Assembly (NCBI GenBank): GCA_023459675.1
Contig: JAEWTC010000121.1
Span: forward strand, 1-5,165
From: Bacillota bacterium
GTDB lineage: Bacteria; Bacillota; Clostridia; Christensenellales; Aristaeellaceae
Reading direction: 5' to 3'
Length of the DNA stretch: 5,165 bases
Shown here: piece after piece, positions 1-5,165 of the stretch
Numbering within the stretch: the stretch's first letter is position 1
How the letters are laid out: each line of letters begins with the position of its first letter
Notes under the pieces: model-generated
What the model was told of the DNA's origin: nothing
Seen by the model: the letters and a program-made list of their open reading frames with translations, nothing else
Database searches by the model: none
Made by a program: the position numbers and the translations under genes

Positions 1-945
1 ATGGAACGGATTGAAAGCACCCAAAACCCGCGCGTAAAGGCCGCCAGAGCCCTGCACACCGTGAAGGGCCGGGATCGCAGCGGGCTTTTTTTGTGCGAAG
101 GGGAGCACATGGTGCGGGAAGCCCTGCACGCCGCGCGCCTGGAAAGCCCGCTATATACGCCGTTTGTACTGGGTTCGGCGTTCGCCGTGGATACGCTGTT
201 CATCGCGGAGGAGCAGGCGGAGCGGTATGCCGATCTGGTTTCCGATGCGCAAGCGGCGCACGTAGTGCTGGTGCCCGCGCACGTGATGGAGGCGATCTCC
301 ACCGTGAAAACGCCGCAGGGCGTCGCCGCCGTGGTGCGGCTGCAAAGCCCGCGCGTTACCCAGGGCTTCACCGGCGCGGGCGTCACGCCCGCCGCGTTTG
401 GCATTTCGGGCAATCTGGACGCGCTGGAAGCGGAAGAACCGGCGGACGCTGCCTTGGAAAGCGCGGCGGACAGCGCCGTTTCCCCGTCCATCCTCGGGGA
501 AAAGCTGGTGCTGCTGGAAGCGGTGCAGGATCCCGGCAACGTGGGAACCATTTTACGTACGATGGACGCGGCGGGCTTCCACGGGGCTATTCTTGCCCCC
601 GGCTGCGCCGATCCGTTTTCGCCCAAGGCGCTGCGCGCCACCATGGGCTCCATTTTCCGCGTGCCCACCCTGCAGGCGGATAGCGCCGCGCAAGCCGCCG
701 CGGCGCTGCGGGACGAGGGATACGCGGTGGTCGCGGCGGAGCTTGCCGGGTCGGACTTTTTTATGCGCGGCCGCCTGCCGGGCAGGCTGTGCCTGATCAT
801 CGGCAACGAGGGCGCGGGCGTTACGCCGGAAACCCTTGCCATAGCCACCCACCGTTACCGCCTGCCCATGAAGGGCGGCGCGGAGAGCCTGAACGCGGCC
901 GTAGCCGCCGCGATCATGATTTACGATATCGCCTACCGCCCCTAG
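1..945 (+). CDS. TrmH/SpoU-family RNA 2'-O-ribose methyltransferase
   Basis: A 314-residue protein of the SpoU branch of SPOUT methyltransferases, which transfer a methyl group from S-adenosylmethionine to a ribose 2'-OH in rRNA or tRNA. The N-terminal part (about residues 5-114) resembles the SpoU substrate-binding domain. The catalytic knot domain spans about 167-312 and shows all three family motifs: motif 1 around N180-R186 (DPGNVGTILRT), motif 2 at 265-274 (LIIGNEGAGV) and motif 3 at 288-300 (LPM, then AESLNAA). The presumed catalytic Arg of motif 1 and Asn-Glu of motif 2 are present. About 45-50 Ala/Glu-rich residues between the domains (roughly 115-166) look like an insertion, making the protein longer than the usual 250-270 residues. 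The ATG is the first base of the window, so its ribosome site cannot be seen and a start further upstream cannot be excluded. The exact RNA target cannot be assigned, so no symbol is given. The stop is TAG. Confidence 0.93.
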   Translation: MERIESTQNPRVKAARALHTVKGRDRSGLFLCEGEHMVREALHAARLESPLYTPFVLGSAFAVDTLFIAEEQAERYADLVSDAQAAHVVLVPAHVMEAISTVKTPQGVAAVVRLQSPRVTQGFTGAGVTPAAFGISGNLDALEAEEPADAALESAADSAVSPSILGEKLVLLEAVQDPGNVGTILRTMDAAGFHGAILAPGCADPFSPKALRATMGSIFRVPTLQADSAAQAAAALRDEGYAVVAAELAGSDFFMRGRLPGRLCLIIGNEGAGVTPETLAIATHRYRLPMKGGAESLNAAVAAAIMIYDIAYRP

Positions 946-983
946 CGGCGCGCGGCGCGGGGCAGGCGCAACCTATTTGCGAC

Positions 984-990
984 GGGAGGA
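984..990 (+). promoter_or_regulatory. Shine-Dalgarno site fixing the GTG start of the GGDEF gene
   Basis: GGGAGGA lies 5 nt before the GTG at 996. The open frame extends far upstream (to 789) through the end of the methyltransferase gene, but the residues encoded there have no membrane or domain character. This site and the hydrophobic helix starting a few residues after the GTG decide the start. Confidence 0.75.
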
Positions 991-995
991 TTATT

Positions 996-2138
996 GTGCA
1001 TAACGTCCTGTATGTCGAGATCAGCATCGTCGGCATCTGCCTGCTGCTGATCATCCTGTTCAACCAGTACCAAAACGTAGGCTCTTCCACGCTGCAGCGG
1101 CAGTTTAACCGCCTGGTGTACGCGACCATCGCCATGCTGGTCGTCGATACCGCCTGTTGGATGGTCAACGGCGCGGTTTTCCCCAATGCCTTTACGGCGA
1201 ACTGGATCATTGAAACGCTGTATTACTTCCTGAATATCTATATTCCCTACCTGTGGGCCGTTTATGTGGAGATCGCCGCCCGCCGCGGGCAGAAAATACC
1301 CGTGCAAAGGCTGCGCATCATCACCGTTCCACTGTTGGTTTTCACAGTGGCGCTGATCGTAAACCTGTATACGCATATGTTTTTTGGCATCGACGAGAAG
1401 AACCTGTACTTCCGCAGCACGGGGTTTGCCGTGTTTGCGGGGCTTGCCTACGTTTATCTGGTGCACGCCACCGCGCGCGCGGTGCTTTCCGCGCGGCGCG
1501 CCGGCTGGAAGGAAGAGCGGCGGCGGCTGTACCTCATGGCGTATTTTGCCGCGCTGCCGGCCATCGGCGGCCTGATTCAGACGTTCTTCTACGGCGTGAC
1601 GCTGATCTGGGTGTTCACGGCGGTCGCCATTATGATGATCTATATCGATTCCCTGAATCGCCAGATCTCCGCCGATCCGCTGACGGGCATCAACAACCGT
1701 CGGGAGCTGACCCGTTACATCCTGCGGGAAACCAAGGAATCTCCCGGCGGCGGAACGCTGGCGCTGATTATGATGGACGTGGACGGCTTCAAGCAGGTTA
1801 ACGATTCCTACGGGCATCCCTACGGCGACGAGGTGCTGATTGCGGTCGCCGAGATTTTAAAGCAGGCGTGCAAGAACACGCCCGCGTTTCTGGCGCGGTT
1901 CGGCGGCGACGAGTTTTGCATCGTGTATCCGGCGGATACAACGAAAGCGGTGGAGGGCGTCATCGCGCGGATTCGCAACAACGTGGTGCAGTGGAACAGC
2001 GCGCGCACCGAGCCCGTGGAGATCGGGCTGAGCATCGGCTACGCGGTGTGGAACGCTGCCGGGGATACCGTGGAGGAACTCTACCGACGGGCGGATTTGC
2101 GCATGTACGAAGCGAAAAACGAAAAGAAACAGGCATAA
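996..2138 (+). CDS. Membrane-bound GGDEF diguanylate cyclase
   Basis: A 380-residue protein that probably condenses two GTP into the second messenger cyclic di-GMP at the inner face of the membrane. Residues 1-217 hold about seven hydrophobic segments (near 5-22, 40-58, 70-92, 108-126, 141-160, 178-198, 201-217), a 7TM-like sensor region with no recognised ligand domain. The GGDEF domain covers about 222-378: DPLTG and NR at 227-235, the metal-binding Asp in MMDVDGFKQVND (D261), the active-site loop G303-F307 as intact GGDEF, and the late LSIGYA strand. Active-site residues look complete, so activity is expected. The inhibitory I-site RxxD that normally lies before the GGDEF loop is absent (residues 294-297 are NTPA). 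No EAL, HD-GYP or PAS domain is present. The 50-nt gap after the methyltransferase shows no clear terminator or promoter, so co-transcription is possible. The gene converges on the transporter 50 nt away. The signal it senses is unknown. Confidence 0.93.
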   Translation: MHNVLYVEISIVGICLLLIILFNQYQNVGSSTLQRQFNRLVYATIAMLVVDTACWMVNGAVFPNAFTANWIIETLYYFLNIYIPYLWAVYVEIAARRGQKIPVQRLRIITVPLLVFTVALIVNLYTHMFFGIDEKNLYFRSTGFAVFAGLAYVYLVHATARAVLSARRAGWKEERRRLYLMAYFAALPAIGGLIQTFFYGVTLIWVFTAVAIMMIYIDSLNRQISADPLTGINNRRELTRYILRETKESPGGGTLALIMMDVDGFKQVNDSYGHPYGDEVLIAVAEILKQACKNTPAFLARFGGDEFCIVYPADTTKAVEGVIARIRNNVVQWNSARTEPVEIGLSIGYAVWNAAGDTVEELYRRADLRMYEAKNEKKQA

Positions 2139-2188
2139 ACCCGCGTATCCTGCCGCAAACGCGATGGGGGCTTCCCTCTTGCGACCCT

Positions 2189-3277
2189 TTACCGGGCCGC
2201 GTGCTCCCGTGCCTTCTCTCCGTGGGCGTGCGCGTGATGGATATCCGGCGTATGCGGGTGCGTATGCTCCATTGCCTCATGGGTATGGGCATGGCTGTGC
2301 GCGCCGTGAACGGCGGCGGGGTGCAAATGCGTGTGGTGGCCGTCGTCGTGGCGGTGGCGGTGTTCGTGCGTCAATTGGGGATGGATATGCGCGTGGGAAT
2401 GGTTTTCCCGCGCCGCCAGCCATGCGCCGCAAACCATCAGCGCCAGCGCGGCGAGGAACGCTGCCGTGAGCGGCTGCCCGAACAGCAGCGCGGACAGCCC
2501 CACCCCGATGAACGGCGCGAACGCGTAGTAAGCGCTGGTGCGCGCCGCCCCAAGCGTGCGCTGCGCATAAATGTAGAAGTAAATGCTTAAGCCGTAGGCC
2601 GCAAAGCCCAGCAGGAGCGAAAGCACAACCGGCAGCGGCGCTGCGGCGGTCTGCCCAAGGAAAAGCGCGGTCAGCAGCGCGCCCAACCCTGCGCCAAACC
2701 CTTTCCAAACGACGATCTGCATCGGGTCTTTCACGGATAACACGCGCGTGCAGTTGTTTTCCAGGCCCCAACAGGCGCAGGCAAGCAGAACGTACAGCGA
2801 ACCGGCCGAGAACGCGAAAGAAGATAAATCTTCCACGGACAGCAAAAAGCAGGCCAGCGTGATCATGGCAATCACCCACCACATGCGCCTGCCGACCGAC
2901 TCGTGAAAGAACAGCATGGCGATCAGCGCCGTGGCCGCAATCTCAAAATTGCCCAGCAGCGCAGCGCTGCCCGGCGAGGCCTTGGATAACCCCAGAAGCA
3001 GAAAAACGGGCGCGGCGACGTCCAGCGCGATCATGGCGGCGGCAAAGGGGATATCCTTGCGCGTCATCCGGGCTTCCGCGAAGCCGCCGCCGCGTTTTGC
3101 AGTCAGCAGCCGCAGCGCGGCCATGCCCATCCCCGCGCCCAGATACAAGAGCGCCGCCAGAAGAACCGGGGGGATGGATGCCAGCAGCAGTTTGGACAGC
3201 GGCACGCTGAACCCGTAGCAAACGGCCGCAAGAATTGCCAGCGCGGCGGCGGAATGCCTGCCTGTATCGTGTTTCAA
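2189..3277 (-). CDS. DMT-superfamily (EamA) transporter with His-rich C-terminal tail
   Basis: A 362-residue integral membrane protein of the drug/metabolite transporter superfamily, with two EamA repeats and about ten hydrophobic helices between residues 9 and 289. Family-like features include the helix-1 stretch YGFSVPLSKLLL, the NFEIAATALIAMLFFHES segment closing repeat 1 (110-126) and FAPFIGVGLSALLFGQ closing repeat 2 (253-268). Residues 291-362 form a hydrophilic tail with 25 His in 72 positions, mostly alternating HxH, plus a DDGHH cluster; this suggests binding of a transition metal such as Zn, Ni or Co. Such tails are known in some DMT proteins, but the substrate is not established. 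I chose the TTG at 3277, which has GGAGG 9 nt upstream and gives the N-terminus MKHDTGRH. An ATG at 3298 and a TTG at 3316 are in frame but lack ribosome sites, and the ATG overlaps the opposing promoter core. The gene is divergent from the 2H phosphoesterase gene. Confidence 0.9.
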   Translation of the reverse strand: MKHDTGRHSAAALAILAAVCYGFSVPLSKLLLASIPPVLLAALLYLGAGMGMAALRLLTAKRGGGFAEARMTRKDIPFAAAMIALDVAAPVFLLLGLSKASPGSAALLGNFEIAATALIAMLFFHESVGRRMWWVIAMITLACFLLSVEDLSSFAFSAGSLYVLLACACWGLENNCTRVLSVKDPMQIVVWKGFGAGLGALLTALFLGQTAAAPLPVVLSLLLGFAAYGLSIYFYIYAQRTLGAARTSAYYAFAPFIGVGLSALLFGQPLTAAFLAALALMVCGAWLAARENHSHAHIHPQLTHEHRHRHDDGHHTHLHPAAVHGAHSHAHTHEAMEHTHPHTPDIHHAHAHGEKAREHAAR

Positions 3278-3286
3278 TCCCCTCAG

Positions 3287-3291
3287 CCTCC
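3287..3291 (-). promoter_or_regulatory. Shine-Dalgarno site supporting the TTG start of the DMT transporter
   Basis: Read on the minus strand, GGAGG ends 9 nt before the TTG at 3277. A second purine run (GAGGGG, 3284-3279) sits almost on the start codon and is too close to be the main site. The upstream in-frame ATG at 3298 has no purine-rich site before it. This pattern favours the TTG start, though it rests on spacing alone. Confidence 0.6.
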
Positions 3292-3297
3292 GTTCCA

Positions 3298-3306
3298 TGG
3301 TATAAT
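3298..3306 (+). promoter_or_regulatory. Extended -10 promoter for the 2H phosphoesterase gene
   Basis: TGGTATAAT is a perfect extended -10 element (TG-N-TATAAT) about 75 nt before the ATG at 3381. No convincing -35 hexamer lies 16-18 nt upstream, which is tolerated by extended -10 promoters of the housekeeping sigma factor. Transcription would start near 3313, giving a leader of roughly 68 nt. The element overlaps the upstream edge of the divergent transporter gene, so the two genes may interfere with or be coordinated by each other. Confidence 0.6.
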
Positions 3307-3344
3307 GATCGCACAACCCCTGAACGACGCCAGTCGCACCGGGG

Positions 3345-3357
3345 AGCCGTAACGGCT
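3345..3357 (+). other. Small inverted repeat in the 2H phosphoesterase leader
   Basis: AGCCGT and ACGGCT flank a single central A, allowing a short stem of about five pairs with a TAA loop. It lies between the predicted transcription start and the AGGAGG ribosome site (3367-3372), followed by a pyrimidine-rich stretch. It could be a dimeric operator half-site pair or a weak leader hairpin. It is short enough to be chance. Confidence 0.3.
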
Positions 3358-3380
3358 GTTTCTTTCAGGAGGCAATTCGC

Positions 3381-3917
3381 ATGGTTCATCGCACGGAAGG
3401 AACGTCCGAAGACAAACGCGTGTACGCGGTTCTGCAGTTTGACGAAGGGACCGAGGCCCGCCTGCGCGGGCTGTATCAAACGCTTGCCGCGCAGGGCTTT
3501 TGCGGCACGCAGACGAAGGGCATCCCCTACCATATCACGCTGGGCGCGTTCGAGCCCGCCGCGGAGGCGGCGGTTGTGCGCCGCGCGCAGGAGGCCGCCC
3601 GTACGCTGAAGGCGTTTCCGCTGCGGCTTTCCCATGTGGGCCTGTTCGGCCTGAGCGTGCTGTTTATCGCGCCCGCCGTGGAGCGGGAGCTTTTGCTGTT
3701 GCGCGACGCCGTGGCGCCCAACGGGGGATCCGCCGAGGCCTTCCCGTGGGAGGCGCACGTGACGATGCTCATGGACGCGCCCGAGGCTGTTCTCCGCGCC
3801 GTGGGCGTGCTTGCGGGGGCGTTTGCGCCGTTTATGGCCGCGGCGGAAAGCATCGGCGTGTACGAATTTTTCCCCGAACGGAAAATCGGCGTGTATCCGC
3901 TGCTGGCGAACACGTGA
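3381..3917 (+). CDS. 2H phosphoesterase, 2'-5' RNA ligase-like family
   Basis: A 178-residue soluble protein of the 2H phosphoesterase superfamily. The defining pair of His-x-Thr motifs is present: H51-I-T53 within YHITLGAF and H126-V-T128 within WEAHVTML, about 75 residues apart as expected for the two-lobed fold with both motifs facing one active-site cleft. Family members act on 2'-5' linkages or 2',3'-cyclic phosphates in RNA or nucleotides; the true substrate here cannot be told from sequence. The start is well supported by AGGAGG (3367-3372) 8 nt before the ATG, with an extended -10 promoter upstream. It has no signal peptide or membrane segment and appears to be transcribed alone: the transporter diverges from it and the cupin converges on it. 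It lacks close linkage to tRNA-repair, ligase or CRISPR genes, so context gives no further hint. Confidence 0.88.
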   Translation: MVHRTEGTSEDKRVYAVLQFDEGTEARLRGLYQTLAAQGFCGTQTKGIPYHITLGAFEPAAEAAVVRRAQEAARTLKAFPLRLSHVGLFGLSVLFIAPAVERELLLLRDAVAPNGGSAEAFPWEAHVTMLMDAPEAVLRAVGVLAGAFAPFMAAAESIGVYEFFPERKIGVYPLLANT

Positions 3918-3936
3918 AATAACAAGCCACAGGGGC

Positions 3937-3992
3937 GCCGCCGGAATGAAGCCGCCGGTAAGATTCCACCGTTATCAAGCCGCCGTTATCAA
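3937..3992. repeat. Four tandem copies of a 14-bp repeat
   Basis: Units begin at 3937, 3951, 3965 and 3979: GCCGCCGGAATGAA, GCCGCCGGTAAGAT, TCCACCGTTATCAA, GCCGCCGTTATCAA. The first two match each other at 11 of 14 positions and the last two at 12 of 14. An out-of-register relative, GCCGCCGGTTATCA, occurs at 4019-4032. The array sits in the non-coding gap between convergent genes. The period is not a multiple of three and there is no sign of coding. Function is unknown; it may be a small variable-number repeat or repeated protein-binding sites. Confidence 0.6.
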
Positions 3993-3997
3993 GCTAT

Positions 3998-4016
3998 CGC
4001 AAAAACGCGCATTGCG
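3998..4016 (-). other. Weak inverted repeat with a T run, downstream of the cupin gene
   Basis: CGCAA (3998-4002) and TTGCG (4012-4016) can pair across a 9-nt loop. On the minus strand the five T residues at 4005-4001 lie within the structure rather than after a stable GC stem, so it is not a classical intrinsic terminator. It may contribute to ending cupin transcription together with the hairpin at 4022-4037. Confidence 0.2.
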
Positions 4017-4021
4017 GAGCC

Positions 4022-4037
4022 GCCGGTTATCACCGGC
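4022..4037 (-). other. Perfect 6-bp hairpin just after the cupin stop
   Basis: GCCGGT and ACCGGC flank a TATC loop (GATA on the minus strand), starting 4 nt beyond the cupin TAA. The stem is strong and GC-rich, and its position suits a 3'-end structure for the cupin mRNA. It is not followed by a T tract on either strand, so it is better described as a possible rho-dependent or mRNA-stabilising hairpin than an intrinsic terminator. It also contains the degenerate outlying copy of the 14-bp repeat. Confidence 0.45.
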
Positions 4038-4041
4038 AAAA

Positions 4042-4365
4042 TTACAGGAAATCCTCCCGCATCGGGGAAAACGTATCGATCAGCGTGCCCGCGGCCTTGC
4101 ATACGCAGCCGTGGGTTTCGTTTGCCTCAAAGGCAAGCGTGTCGCCCGCGGCAACCTCGGTTTCCACGCCGCCCGCCGTAAACACAAACCGGCCGGAAAG
4201 CACATAGGTGCTCTGCGCGTGCGGGTGGCTGTGCGGCGCGCCAACGCCGCCTTCCGCAAACCGCACCTCCACCGCCATGACGTCCTTCGTGTGCGCCAGC
4301 ACCCTGCGCTGCACGCCGCCGCCAAGGTCCGTCCACTGCGGCGCGCCGTGTTTGACTGCCTTCAT
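4042..4365 (-). CDS. Small single-domain cupin protein
   Basis: A 107-residue protein that is essentially one cupin beta-barrel. Cupin motif 1 is seen at about 39-58 (APHSHPH, then Q51, then YVLSG) and motif 2 at 74-85 (GDTLAFEANETH). Likely metal ligands are H45, H47, Q51 and H85; Gln replaces the usual Glu, as in several small cupins. The C-terminus TFSPMREDFL resembles an ending common in this group. Family members range from sugar or polyketide modifying enzymes to ligand-binding proteins, so no specific reaction is claimed. The ATG at 4365 is chosen because GGGAGGG lies 5 nt upstream; the open frame continues to 4551, but that part overlaps the divergent ahcY gene and its promoter. The gene is expressed divergently from ahcY through overlapping promoters, which may mean shared regulation; a link to methyl metabolism is only a guess. 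Confidence 0.87.
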   Translation of the reverse strand: MKAVKHGAPQWTDLGGGVQRRVLAHTKDVMAVEVRFAEGGVGAPHSHPHAQSTYVLSGRFVFTAGGVETEVAAGDTLAFEANETHGCVCKAAGTLIDTFSPMREDFL

Positions 4366-4390
4366 CCGTGCCCTCCCGCTGTATCGTCTC

Positions 4391-4419
4391 TTGTCAATAC
4401 CGGGGTTTACGGATACAAT
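4391..4419 (+). promoter_or_regulatory. Housekeeping promoter for ahcY
   Basis: TTGTCA (4391-4396) and TACAAT (4414-4419) are separated by exactly 17 nt; each matches the sigma-70/sigma-A consensus at five of six positions. Transcription would begin near 4426, leaving a leader of about 50 nt before the ahcY ATG. The -10 hexamer shares bases with the -10 of the opposing cupin promoter. Confidence 0.65.
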
Positions 4420-4445
4420 CATACCATAAAACCTTGCGGGTTCAA
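4418..4445 (-). promoter_or_regulatory. Extended -10 promoter for the cupin gene
   Basis: On the minus strand TTGAAC (4445-4440) is followed after 16 nt by TATGAT (4423-4418), which is preceded by TG one base upstream (TGGTATGAT), an extended -10. The -10 matches TATAAT at five of six positions and the -35 matches TTGACA at four of six. A start near 4411 would give a leader of about 46 nt to the cupin ATG at 4365. Confidence 0.5.
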
Positions 4446-4456
4446 ACGGCCGCAAG
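4433..4456 (+). promoter_or_regulatory. 7-bp inverted repeat in the ahcY leader, possible operator or leader hairpin
   Basis: CTTGCGG (4433-4439) and CCGCAAG (4450-4456) are perfect inverted copies separated by 10 nt. The element lies between the predicted ahcY start site and its GGAGG ribosome site (4461-4465), and its centre covers the -35 of the divergent cupin promoter. It could be bound by a repressor acting on both genes, or fold in the ahcY mRNA close to the ribosome site. The leader is too short and lacks the conserved core for a known SAH or SAM riboswitch. Confidence 0.4.
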
Positions 4457-4474
4457 CAACGGAGGTGCGCGGGA

Positions 4475-5165
4475 ATGTCCAACATCCGAAACGCGGCGCT
4501 TGCGCCGCAGGGCCTGTTGAAAATTGAGTGGGCGAAACGCCACATGCCCATTTTGATGCTCCTGGAGGAGCGATTTCGGAAGGAACAGCCGTTTCAGGGC
4601 CTGCGAATCGCGATGTCCATCCATCTGGAGGCGAAAACCGCGCGGCTTGCGCTGCTGTTCCAAGCGGGCGGGGCGGAGGTCTTTGCCACGGGCTGCAATA
4701 CCCTCTCCACGCAGGACGACGTTGCCGCCGCCCTGGCCGCCCAGAATGTTAGCGTGTTCGCCTGGCACGCCGCTACCGACGCGGAGTATCACGCGCATCT
4801 TTTGCAAACGCTTTCCTGCAAGCCGCACCTGATTTTGGACGACGGCGGGGATCTGACCCAGATTTTGTGCGACGAGCAGCCGGAGCTTGCTGAGTTTTTA
4901 CTTGGCGGCGGCGAGGAAACCACCACCGGCGTCATGCGGCTGCGCGCCCGCGCGGATGCGGGCAGCCTGCGCTTTCCCATGATCAGCGTCAACGACGCGA
5001 AAATGAAGAGCTTCTTTGACAACCGTTACGGCACCGGTCAAAGCGTGTGGGACGGCATCAACCGCACCACCAACCTGGTGGTCGCCGGGAAAACCGTGGT
5101 GGTGGCGGGCTACGGCTGGTGCGGCAAGGGCGTCAGCATGCGCGCCAAAGGGCTTGGGGCGCAGG
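4475..5165 (+). CDS. ahcY: S-adenosylhomocysteine hydrolase, N-terminal part (cut by window end)
   Basis: The first 230 codons of adenosylhomocysteinase, which reversibly splits S-adenosylhomocysteine into adenosine and homocysteine using tightly bound NAD+. This relieves product inhibition of methyltransferases and returns homocysteine to the activated methyl cycle in the cytosol. Diagnostic stretches are TGCNTLSTQDDVAAAL (72-87, substrate site), DDGGD (122-126), EETTTGV (147-153), NDAKMKSFFDNRYGTGQS (173-190, with the expected catalytic Lys at 178 and Asp at 182), and the Rossmann NAD loop GYGWCGKG (212-219). The GYGWCGKG variant of the loop resembles archaeal and thermophile-type enzymes rather than the GYGDVGKG form common in proteobacteria and eukaryotes. 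GGAGG lies 9 nt before the ATG and a good promoter is upstream. The frame is open to the last base; family members are about 400-430 residues in this group, so roughly half is missing. Downstream partners are not visible. Confidence 0.95.
   Translation, partial: MSNIRNAALAPQGLLKIEWAKRHMPILMLLEERFRKEQPFQGLRIAMSIHLEAKTARLALLFQAGGAEVFATGCNTLSTQDDVAAALAAQNVSVFAWHAATDAEYHAHLLQTLSCKPHLILDDGGDLTQILCDEQPELAEFLLGGGEETTTGVMRLRARADAGSLRFPMISVNDAKMKSFFDNRYGTGQSVWDGINRTTNLVVAGKTVVVAGYGWCGKGVSMRAKGLGAQ

Noticed and set aside
938..963. GC-rich inverted repeat (GCCCC/GGGGC) around the methyltransferase stop as a terminator
   Set aside because: It has no following T tract and the stem overlaps the stop codon; in such GC-rich sequence this is likely by chance.
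789..995. Upstream part of the GGDEF reading frame overlapping the methyltransferase
   Set aside because: It is out-of-frame reading of the methyltransferase 3' end with no domain character; the GTG at 996 has a clear Shine-Dalgarno site.
942..1817. Long minus-strand open frame opposite the GGDEF gene
   Set aside because: Its His/Arg/Gly-rich composition is typical of antisense frames in GC-rich genes, and it lies over well-recognised domains on the plus strand.
2139..2188. Bidirectional terminator between the GGDEF gene and the transporter
   Set aside because: The 50-nt convergent gap contains no stable inverted repeat with a T run on either strand.
2943..3758. Minus-strand open frame spanning the transporter start and the 2H phosphoesterase gene
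   Set aside because: It covers two genes with intact family motifs in other frames and shows no recognisable domain.
4420..4474. SAH or SAM riboswitch in the ahcY leader
   Set aside because: The predicted leader is only about 50 nt and shows just one 7-bp stem, without the conserved core of the known SAH/SAM classes.
3811..4527. Plus-strand open frame across the repeat gap, cupin and ahcY start
   Set aside because: It is Arg/Ala-rich shadow sequence antisense to the cupin with no ribosome site.
4366..4551. N-terminal extension of the cupin reading frame up to 4551
   Set aside because: It overlaps the start of ahcY and the divergent promoters, has no cupin-like sequence, and the ATG at 4365 has its own ribosome site.

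Overview
The window is a GC-rich stretch of bacterial chromosome with short intergenic gaps. Purine-rich Shine-Dalgarno sites (GGGAGGA, GGAGG, AGGAGG) and the use of GTG and TTG as well as ATG starts suggest a Gram-positive host. The gene families present would fit a GC-rich anaerobic member of the Clostridia. That assignment is an inference from the look of the proteins; no rRNA or other phylogenetic marker is present. There are no transposases, phage genes, CRISPR arrays, tRNAs or rRNAs.

Layout, left to right. (1) 1-945, plus: a SpoU/TrmH-family RNA 2'-O-ribose methyltransferase, complete and beginning at the first base. (2) 996-2138, plus: a membrane-anchored GGDEF diguanylate cyclase read from a GTG start, 50 nt downstream and possibly co-transcribed. 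(3) 2189-3277, minus and convergent with it: a DMT/EamA-family ten-helix transporter with a strikingly histidine-rich C-terminal tail. (4) 3381-3917, plus and divergent from the transporter: a 2H phosphoesterase (2'-5' RNA ligase-like) behind an extended -10 promoter. (5) 3918-4041: a short non-coding gap between convergent genes holding four copies of a 14-bp tandem repeat and two small inverted repeats. (6) 4042-4365, minus: a small single-domain cupin. (7) 4475 to the window end, plus and divergent from the cupin: the first 230 codons of S-adenosylhomocysteine hydrolase (ahcY), cut by the window edge.

The genes do not form one obvious pathway. Two touch methyl-group metabolism: the RNA methyltransferase makes S-adenosylhomocysteine and AhcY removes it, but they are far apart and not in one operon. 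The most informative non-coding region is 4391-4474, where face-to-face promoters for the cupin and ahcY overlap, with a 7-bp inverted repeat in the ahcY leader. I see no clear novel multi-gene system. The most notable items are the His-rich transporter tail, the 14-bp repeat cluster, the overlapping divergent promoters and an unusual insertion in the methyltransferase.
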